A stretch of DNA of 16,059 nucleotides from positions 1-16,059 of the forward strand of contig PJAB01001242.1 in NCBI GenBank assembly GCA_002887195.1, given 5' to 3'. Shown here one piece after another: positions 6,362-14,400 of the stretch. Numbering within the stretch: position 1 is the first letter of the stretch; every line of letters begins with the position of its first letter. Position numbers and translations under genes: made by a program. The notes beneath the pieces are model-generated. The model did no database searches. It saw nothing but the letters and a program-made list of their open reading frames with translations, and was not told where the DNA came from. The DNA is from Chrysochromulina parva. Its lineage: Eukaryota > Haptophyta > Prymnesiales > Chrysochromulinaceae.

Positions 6362-7759
6362 TGGAATGGGCGGCATGGGTGGAATGGGCGGCATGGCTGG
6401 TATGGGCGGCATGGCTGGTATGGGCGGCATGGGCGGAATGCAGCAGCCCATGGGGTTCGCACCGCAGCAGCAGATGGGCGCATACGACATGTCATCCCTC
6501 GAAGCGTCGCTCGGCATGGGGCCGCCACCCCCGCCACCGCCGTCATCCTTCCCTGATCCCTTTGCGCCGCCGCCGCCGTCGGCCTTCCCTGGCTCCGATC
6601 CCTTTTCGCCGACGCCGGCGCGCCCTGCCGCCGATCCATTTGCATCGGACCCCTTCGCCCCGCCGCCGCCACCGCCGCCAGCAGACCCCTTCGCGGCGAA
6701 TGATCCGTTCAGTAACCCGATGGCTCCTCCTCCTCCTCCTCCGCCGCCGCCGCCCGAGGAGGAGGAGGCGGAGGTCCCGGGAGAGGCGCCCAAGGAGAAG
6801 GCGCTCGACACGGAATCGTATGGCAGCGGCGAGAAGAAGCCCACGGTGCTCTCCCGCCAGGACACGTTCAAGTACCTCGAAGAGCTCACCAATGGCAATT
6901 CGCAGCAGAAAATAGACGCGGCGCGTGCACTCAAGTCGCTCGCCTTCAACGCGAACGCCGAGTACAAGGACGGCCTGCTCAAGGGTGGTGTGACGCGCCT
7001 GCTCATGGTCATGGTGACCGATAATGAGTCGACGCCCGCTCTCGAGCAAGCGACCAGCTGCATGTACTCGCTCGCGCGTGAGCACCTCGAGTCCAAGAAC
7101 TCCCTCGTCAAGGCGGGCGCGCTCAAGAACCTGGCTGTGCTCCTGAACCATGAGTCGAAGCAGTGCCAACTGAACAGCTGCGCCACGCTCTACGCCATCT
7201 CGTGCGCGGGTCGCGACACGTGCAAGGCCCTCGCGGCGTACAAGCCGCTCAACCAGCTCATGCGCCTCGTCAATCCCCCGACGCCGCGCACGCCGCAGGA
7301 CGATCAGCTCCAGCTCTTTGCGGCGCTGCTCATCGTGAACCTGCTCCACGTGAGTGGGATCACGACCAAGCGCGAGCGTGCCCAGATCAACGACTCGCTC
7401 ATCCGCGCGTACGACGACGCGACCGAGTCGCAGGTACGCGAGACCATCGGGGTTGGGCTCAAGGGGAATGATTGCATGCTGATTGCATGCTGATTGCATG
7501 CTGATTGCATGCTGATTGCATGCTGATTGCATGCTGATTGCATGCTGATGGCCTCCCTCATCAGGTACGTGAGACCATCGGGGTTGGACTCAAGCGCATC
7601 GCCGAGATGAACTCGGCAATCAACCGTGGCATTCACAAGGTCACCAAGCGGCTCGGGGCGTACTTCGGCAGCAGCTCCGAAACCGCGAAACCGCCGTCGC
7701 GCGGCGCCGGCAGTGGCTTTGGCAGCGGCGGTCGGATGAATGACCAGTGGGATGAATGA
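6159..7759 (+). CDS. DPF-motif and armadillo-repeat protein, two exons (6159-7433 and 7565-7759)
   Basis: Splicing joins codon 425 (Q) in phase 0 to V426, giving 489 residues. The start has a good Kozak context (G at -3 and +4). Residues 1-200 are disordered: DPFAAF at residue 7, Gln/Met-rich sequence, a GGM/AGM tripeptide run (about 59-97) and six more DPF motifs among polyproline (about 132-184). An acidic patch follows (EEEEAE). From about 230 the chain is helical, with armadillo-like units such as QQKIDAARALKSLAF, ALEQATSCMYSLA and QCQLNSCATLYAIS. It ends in a Gly/Ser tail. DPF motifs bind the AP-2 alpha-adaptin ear in known endocytic adaptors, so a role in clathrin-mediated trafficking is inferred; ARM helices would bind a protein partner. 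If the intron is retained, translation ends at 7493 with a 444-residue product lacking the last helices. Confidence 0.85.
6327..6440 (+). repeat. ATGGGCGGC 9-nt coding repeat (Gly-Gly-Met)
   Basis: About a dozen imperfect 9-nt units encode consecutive GGM or AGM tripeptides in the N-terminal part of the armadillo protein. The third-position variants (GGT GGA, GCT GGT) themselves recur in pairs, showing expansion by larger blocks. GGM-type repeats also occur in some chaperone C-termini, but nothing else here is chaperone-like. Confidence 0.9.
7431..7463 (+). repeat. Copy 1 of a 33-nt direct repeat spanning the intron donor
   Basis: CAGGTACGCGAGACCATCGG onward matches 7562-7594 at 31 of 33 positions, exactly 131 nt away. 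The two differences (C/T and G/A) would be synonymous if read as protein (VRETIGVGLK). The CAG is the last codon of exon 1; the rest forms the intron's 5' end. Confidence 0.95.
7434..7564 (+). other. 131-nt GT-AG spliceosomal intron
   Basis: The donor is CAG|GTACGC and the acceptor is CCTCCCTCATCAG|GTACGT. Removal restores an open frame that continues the armadillo helices (ESQ|VRETIGVGLKRIAEMNSA). The intron consists of 30 nt copied from the start of exon 2, 7 nt of spacer, seven 11-nt repeats (77 nt) and a 17-nt acceptor tail. CTGAT, which fits the YTNAY branch-site pattern, recurs at repeat junctions, and CTCAT lies just before the acceptor. The donor, acceptor and reading-frame logic are direct; no transcript was available. 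Confidence 0.9.
7471..7547 (+). repeat. Seven perfect tandem copies of ATTGCATGCTG inside the intron
   Basis: The 11-nt unit repeats seven times without a mismatch and contains the palindrome GCATGC. Each junction gives CTGATT, so a TGA appears in every reading frame across three copies and intron retention always stops translation. Perfect identity indicates recent or ongoing expansion. Confidence 0.97.
7562..7594 (+). repeat. Copy 2 of the 33-nt direct repeat, spanning the intron acceptor and start of exon 2
   Basis: This copy matches 7431-7463 at 31 of 33 positions. Its first three bases (CAG) end the intron and the remainder is the first 30 nt of exon 2 (VRETIGVGLK). Because the offset between copies equals the intron length, splicing removes exactly one repeat period. 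Confidence 0.95.
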
Positions 7760-8451
7760 CGGACCCAGCGGCATGGCCCACACAGCTGACGGACCCCGCG
7801 GCGACATCTGACTGACCCTGGCGCAGCGGACGGATCCGGACGAGCTGCGCGGGAGAATGTATGTGGGGTGGGAATGGCGTGCGTGGTGGGGCAGTGCGTG
7901 AATGGCGCAAGGCATCTGAAAATGGGGGGGGGGGCGGTCAACACAGCAACGGCCATGGGAGAGACGCCACGGGACGTGTCAGCGGCTCAGCGCAGCAGTC
8001 CCCTCCCCACTCAGCTGGCAACGAGGCATGCGTGCGTGACATTGTGCTAACAAAGGGTAGGCGCGCCGCAGGTGTGCTGTTCCCAGGGCTGCACGCGCGG
8101 TCGTGGTGTGGGGAAATCTCAGTGTTTGCTCGTCGGTGTGCTGGCGGTTTGAGCACGATCGGATCCACGGCGCGGTTAAAACCTAGCGCACGAAATTGTC
8201 GTTTGTCGATTAGTTATAATATTCCTCGCTAACGCCGAATAAAACACGTAACACCCGATCTTTTTCAGTACATCAGTGAAAGATTGCCGTGCCCATGAGC
8301 CATGTTATCAGTTATTCCGCTCACATCTGGAGGGTGGCGACGTCGCGACCACGCGGTGCGTCCGGCGCGCGCGGCAACGCAAAACTCTATAAACTGAAAA
8401 TCAGATATGCACAAGCGCGTTCTGGAGGTGCCGTGGCCCGTGCACGTGCAC
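7760..8451. other. Convergent 3' intergenic region
   Basis: This 692-nt stretch lies between the stops of the armadillo gene (+) and the giant repeat gene (-). It holds an imperfect 16-nt direct repeat (7757-7772 and 7787-7802, 30-nt offset), a run of 11 G at 7924-7934, an AT-rich patch near 8210-8245 with an AATAAA, and a 10-bp palindrome GCGACGTCGC at 8337-8346. Short frames of 60-123 codons here show no recognisable protein features. Most of it is probably the two 3' UTRs. Confidence 0.5.
8238..8243 (+). terminator. Possible polyadenylation signal AATAAA for the armadillo gene
   Basis: A canonical AATAAA lies in the AT-rich part of the convergent region, 479 nt after the stop codon at 7759, followed by a T-run at 8261-8265. 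If used, the 3' UTR would be about 500 nt. Many algae do not rely on AATAAA, so this is tentative. Confidence 0.35.
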
Positions 8452-11400
8452 TCACTTGATCCCTCGCTCCCTTGGGTCGTACGCCCTGGCGCTCGTGGCC
8501 TTGCCTGTGGGCTTCCACGGCAGCGGTGGCGGTGCCTTGGCCGCCTCCGCCTCGAACCGCTGGGAGCGCGCCTGGTGCAGCCAGTCGACGCGCTTCATCG
8601 CAGCGGCTACGGCGTCGTCGTGCAACCGAACAGCTTTGGGCGAGGACGCGCGCTTCGGGGAGGCCGAGCGCCTGTCGCCCTCGGAGAGGAAGACATTGGC
8701 GCGCTTGGGCAGGACAGTAGCCGACGAGGAGCGTGCCAGAGCGTGCACATGCTTCCACTGTGCCTCTACTGCCTCCGAGTGGCGCATCTCGCGCTCCGCT
8801 TGCTGCTTCAACATGTGGACCGATTGCTCCTGGGCTCGCGAGCGCTCGGCCTGGAGGGCGAGCTGGCGCTCGGCATGGCGCTCGTGCTGCTGCTCGGCGG
8901 CGCGCTCGATCGTGCGCGCGTGCAGCTCTGCTTCACGGAGGCGACGAGCCGCCAGCTCGGACTCACGCAGCTTGGCGGCGGCGGTGGCGGCGGCGGCGGC
9001 AGCGGCAGCGTTCTGTGAGCTTCGGAGCATGCCCTCATCGAGATCTCGTACGAGCTCGGCAAACTCGCTCAGGTCCATCTGGCCGTCGGGCGTGTCGTCG
9101 TACCGCGCGAGCACCGCCGCCGTCCCCGGGCCCGACAGGTCAATGCCGTAGTGATGCAGCGCTTCGTGCAGCTCGGCACGATCGATGAAGCCACTGTGGT
9201 CCGCGTCGAAGCGGTCGAAGGCCTGCACCACTCGCACGGGCACGCGCGCCGGCAGCTTCTGCTGCTGCGGCGGCGCTGGCGGTGCGGGCGGGAGCACCTG
9301 CGGACGTGTAGCGGGCGTGGCCCCAGCCCTCGGCAGAGGGGGCACCCCGGCCAGGTTTGTGTAGCTCTCCCACTCCTGAGCTAAGCGCTGCGCCCTCATG
9401 TACTCCTGCTGTAACCACTGCGGCGTCCCCGATGGCGCTGGGGCAGCAGGGGCCGGTGCATCCCTCGTGGCTCGGTAGGCAGCTACGCGCGCCGCCAGCC
9501 CCTCGATGCCATCGCCCCCGCCCGGGGCGCTTGTAACGGCGCTTTGCCCGCGAGGGGTTTCGAGACTCTTCGTGACGGGCTGGGGAACCTTGCCCAAGGT
9601 CTGTTCCGCCCACCGCTCGGCCGCCTGCCGGAAGGCGGCTGGTGGCGACGGTGCACCACTCGGCAGCCGTGCCGGAGGGCCGCCGGCAGCGGCTGCGTGG
9701 AAAGCTGCCTGGGCCGCCTCTGCGGCAGTCGGGTCGTTGTTGCTGATGGCCGCGGCGGCGAGCGCCAGCTGCCGGCGCATCTCAGACACTCGATCCTCCA
9801 GAAAGGTGACGTACCACGAGACGGCCACATGCTGCCCATCCTCGAGCTCGGCGACCGACGCCACCTGCGCCGCGCATCGCTCGACGTAGGCACTCATTGA
9901 GAGCGTGGAGGCGCGCAGCGCCGAGTTCTGCTGCATGAGTGCCGCGACCCTGCTGTCACGCGCGGCCGCCTCGTCCGCGGTGACTTTCGCTTCTTGCATG
10001 CGCCGCCTCTCCTCCTCATGAAGCGCGAGCTCCTCCTCATGAGTCACGTGCCGCCAGACAGCGAGCGCGGCCGCAAGAACCACGCGCCGTTTCTTGTGCG
10101 CCTGCTGCACGCTCAGCGCACCAAACTTGTTCAGCCGCGCGCCCTCCTTCCACCGATTCCAGCCCCGGCTCAGGCGGCGACGTCGCATGTGGCCGACCGA
10201 GTTGCGTAATGATTGGAGCGCGGCCCGGCGCGATCGCACGTACTGCTGCCAAGTCCGGAGTCCTTTGGCACGCTTGGCGCCCCTCATCAGGCGAAAGCAC
10301 CGATCGAGCTGCGCAAACGCCGCGCGCCGCGCGTGCACGACATCTTGCCACTGACGGAGCGCGCGCGCCTGCTCCCGCATCAGCATTTGAGCGCCCATCC
10401 GCTGCGCCATCGACATCTGCGCGCCTCGGAACCACGAGAGGAAGCCCATGGACAGCTTCCGATTGCGTATGTGCGACACGCACCGCCGCAGCCGGCCCAT
10501 GGCCATGGACATCGAGTTTGCCTTCTCTTGCCATGTTCGCAGCGCTCGCGCACGCTGCATCCACAGCAGCTGGCGCGCCGCTCGCGCGCAGAACGCGATC
10601 TCGTCTCGGAACTCAAGCCAACATCGCAGCGCCGTAGCAAGCTCGCGGCTGCGGAAACCCGCCACGCCGCCCCGCAGCAGCCGCATTGCCTCCGCGCTCT
10701 CGCTCACGTACGCCTTCCAGCTGTTCCAAGCCGCTGCCCGCTTGGCATGCATCATGCGCGAGACCGAGCGCCGCAGCTCATACATCTTTGCGGCGCGCGT
10801 CTCCACGTAATCAACCCACGAGTTCCATCCGAGGACGCGACGCCGACTAATCAGCCGGCGGCTACACTTGTGGAGCATCCCCATGGCGCTCTTGCGTGCG
10901 ACCGCGTACTCGGCCCATGACGTCCAGCCGAGCGCAAGACCTCGTTTGAAGAGGCGCCGTCCGGACTTGTCAAGAGCAGCGAGCATGCCCGCTCGGCTGC
11001 TCGAGAAGGTCTGCCAAGTCATCCAGCCGAGAGCGAGCCGCCGATGGAAGAGGCGCAGGCCCGCTTGGCGCAGCTGCCCGAGTGCCTGCTCGCGCGCCGC
11101 CGACGTCTCCTTCCACGTCAGCCAGCACATCGACACGCCGCGCTTGAGGAGCCGCATGGCCACCTTTCGTTTGGTGGCAGCCGTCACGGCGCGCTCCGTC
11201 GCCACCTCGACCCACGTGGCAAAGCCGCTGTACAGACTCCGGGCGATCAGTCGCATCAAGGAGCGTCGCATCTGCACTCGCTGGGACGCCAGCTGCGACG
11301 CCGCCTCGCACCACGTGTGCCATCCCCGTGCGAGCTTGAGATTCAAGAAGCGCGCGAGGCACTGGCCCAGCTGCGCGAGGGCCGCGTGGCGTTCGAGAGC

Positions 11401-14400
11401 AAACTCGAGCCACATGTGCCAACCGATGGGCAGGCCCTTGTTAAGAAGCATGCGCGCACACTGACCGAGCTGCTTGAGGGCCGCGCGGCGCCGTGTGGAG
11501 GTTTGGTGCCAGCGGAGCCAGCCCGCGTACAGGCGCCGATTGAACATGATGCCCACGCAGTGCCGCAGCTTGGCAAGAGCGGCGACGCCAGTGAGGCTAT
11601 TCTCGGACCAGGCGTGCCACGCCTGGCTCAGGTCGCGGTTGCGGAGGCTCGCAACGCCACGCCCGAGCCTGGCGAGTTGGGTGGAGCGCTCCGTCGCCAT
11701 CTCGACCCACGTGTGCCATCCGCGGAAGAGAGCGCCATTGTACAGGCGGGAGATGACCTGCTGTGCCGCCGTGAGGCTCGCGTTGCGCTCGAGCGTGTAT
11801 TCGACCCACGTGCGCCATGCCATGGCCATCTTGTGCCCACGTGCGCCACGCCGCAGGGTCGCGACGCTCTGCTCGAGCCGACCGAGCTTCGCAGCGATCT
11901 CGGTGGCCATCTCGGCCCAGCTCCGCCACGAGATTGCAATCTGCCGTCGGATGAGCTGAAGGGCCGCTCCGCGGAGCAAGGCGAGCGCGGACAGCCGGGC
12001 CGCCACGACGCTAGTGAGCTGCCGCCACGCACGCGCCTTCTGCACACCTATGAACTGCTTGATCACAATGAGCTGCACTGCGAGCGTCTGCGCGTACTCC
12101 GCAGCGTCCTCCGCGTACTGCATCCAGGTGAGCAAGGCTCGCAGCACGGACGCGCTCGACCATCTGGCTACCCACGATCGCCACCTCTTCATCTGCCTCG
12201 TGTGATGCCGCCATGGCTCCCAGCCAGCCAGCAGCTGCTTGTGCACGAGGCGCGCCACCGCCCGCCGCAGGGCCAGCAGGGACTCGCCCTCCTCCTTCCA
12301 AGCACGCAGCGCACCGCCCACCGCCCGGTGCAGCCACGAGCCCATCACCCTCTGCACCACGCTCAGCACGGCCACGTGCGCCTCGGTCGCCGAGCGCCAC
12401 GTCATCAGCGAGCGCGTCATCGCCGAGTTCAGCATGCGGTTGAGCACCGCGCGGCCGGTCGCGTCGTGCTGAGCAGCGTTGAGGATCGAACGGAAGGCTT
12501 TGGCGAGGCCCGCGTGATGCAACTGGCTCGCCGCTTTTCCGAGCCGTTCGAGCCACTCGGCGCGCTCTTCCACATAGTCCCGCCACGTGTTCCAGCCCAC
12601 ACGCAGAAAGCGGCCAAATAGCGAGCACGTTGAGTGCCAAAGGCTGGCAAGCGACGCGTTGAGCTCGTGGACGTAGGCACGCCACGTATTGATGGCGATG
12701 AGCGAGTGCCGATGCAAGAGTCTGCCCACTGCTTGGTGGATGGCCGCAAGCGCCGCGGAGTGCCCCTCAGCCACCTCGCGCCACTGGCGGAGGGCCCTGG
12801 CGTGCACCTGCCGCATCATGCGCACGATGACCACGTGCTTGGCGGCAGCGTGCCGTGCCTCCTCCGCCCACCGCTCGAGGCAAGCCACCACCTGACCCTT
12901 GCTCCAGCGACCGACGGCGATGCGAAGCTGCCAAAGCATGGTTGCACGTTCATTGGCTTGCGCGCGCCATCCCAGGAGCGCGCTCGTCTGCTCTCGCATC
13001 ACTATCCGTGCGCACAGGCGAACGGCATTCGACATCTGCGCGCCTTCACGCCACGAGAGGAAGCCCATGGCCAGCTTCCGATTGCGCATGTGCGACACGC
13101 ACCGCCGGAGTTGCTCCATCGTCGCCGACGCAGCGGCTGCCGTCGCTTGCCACGTGCGCAGAGCCTGCGCTTGCTTCGTCCCCAGCAGCTGGGACACGCA
13201 CCGCCGGAGTTGCTCCATCGTCGCCGACGCAGCAGAGGCCGTCGCATGCCACGTGCGCAGAGCCTGCGCTTGCTTCGTCCCCATCAGCTGGCGCGCCGCT
13301 CGCTGGCCGACCGCAATCTCATCCCCGCAGATGCGCCAACAGCGAAGCGCAGCAGCGAGTTCGCGCTTGATCAAAGCGCCCACGCCGCCCCGCAACAGCC
13401 GCATCGCCTCCGCGCTCTCGCTCACGTACGCCTTCCAGCTGTTCCAAGCCGCCGCGCGCTCGCGAAACGTCAGGCGCAACACCATGCGCCGCAGCTGCTC
13501 CATCTTTGCGGCGCGCGTCTCCACGTAATCAACCCACGAGTTCCATCCGAGGACGCGACGCCGATTAATCAGCCGGCGGCTACACTTGTGGAGCATCCCC
13601 ATGGCGCTCTTGCGTGCGACCGCGTACTCGGCCCATGACGTCCAGCCGAGCGCAAGACGCTGGTTGAAGAGCTTGACGCCGCACATGCGTAAAGTCTCCA
13701 TCGCTTGGGCGTGGAGCGCCGCGAATCGGACCCAGACGTGCCACCCAACCGCGAGCCGCGAATTGAGCATCTTGGCGCTGCACTTGCTCATCGCGGCCAG
13801 GGTCTTGGCACGGAGCGCCGCAAACACGCTCCATGTAAGCCACCCGACCGCGAGCTGCCCGTTGATGAGCCGTGCCATCGAGTGCGCGAGCATGGCCATC
13901 GACGACGCGAGCTGCCCCGCCGCATCGCTCCACGTGTCAAAGGCGATCGCAAGCTCGCGATGGACGAGCCGTTTGAGGCCACGCCGGAGCATGACCCCGA
14001 GCTCCCATGCATCGACCCACCGTCGGAGCGCCGCGCCCGTCTGGCGGTGCACCAGTCGCGCGGCGGCTCCCCTCAGGTGCGACATCTGTCCCGCGCGCTC
14101 CATGGCCATCTCCGCCCAGGCATTCCATGCTCGCGAGCAGTGGGCGTTGCGGAAGCGGCCGACTGCGGTGTGGAGCGTGTCGAGGGCTTTGGCCTTGTGG
14201 AGGGCAAAGGCGGACCACGCATTCCATACCAGGAGCACGGCGCGGTCGCGGAGGGCGGACATACCCTGGCGCAGCCGCGCGAGCGCCCGCGTGCGCGCCT
14301 CGACCGACTCACACCAGCTGTGGAATGCGCGCGCCGTCTGACCGTGGAGCATCGTGCGTGCATGCGCCTCGAGGAGCGCGAGGGCATCTCGGACTAGGGC

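Noticed and set aside
7434..7493. Armadillo protein ending at 7493 as a 444-residue product
   Set aside because: The ending GNDCMLIAC comes from the intron repeat. Splicing restores VRETIGVGLKRIAEMNSA. It is kept only as an intron-retention product.
6543..7532. 329-codon minus-strand frame opposite the armadillo gene
   Set aside because: Its start lies in the intron 11-mers and its translation is Arg-rich repeats of the complement. The plus strand has recognisable ARM helices.
7471..7547. CRISPR-like or origin iteron array
   Set aside because: The 11-mers are directly adjacent with no spacers and lie inside a GT-AG intron of a eukaryotic gene.
11044..12621. 525-codon plus-strand open frame opposite the Trp-repeat array
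   Set aside because: It is antisense to a clear repeat-coding frame. GC-rich third positions and the 99-nt periodicity keep the opposite strand open. Its translation has no domain pattern.
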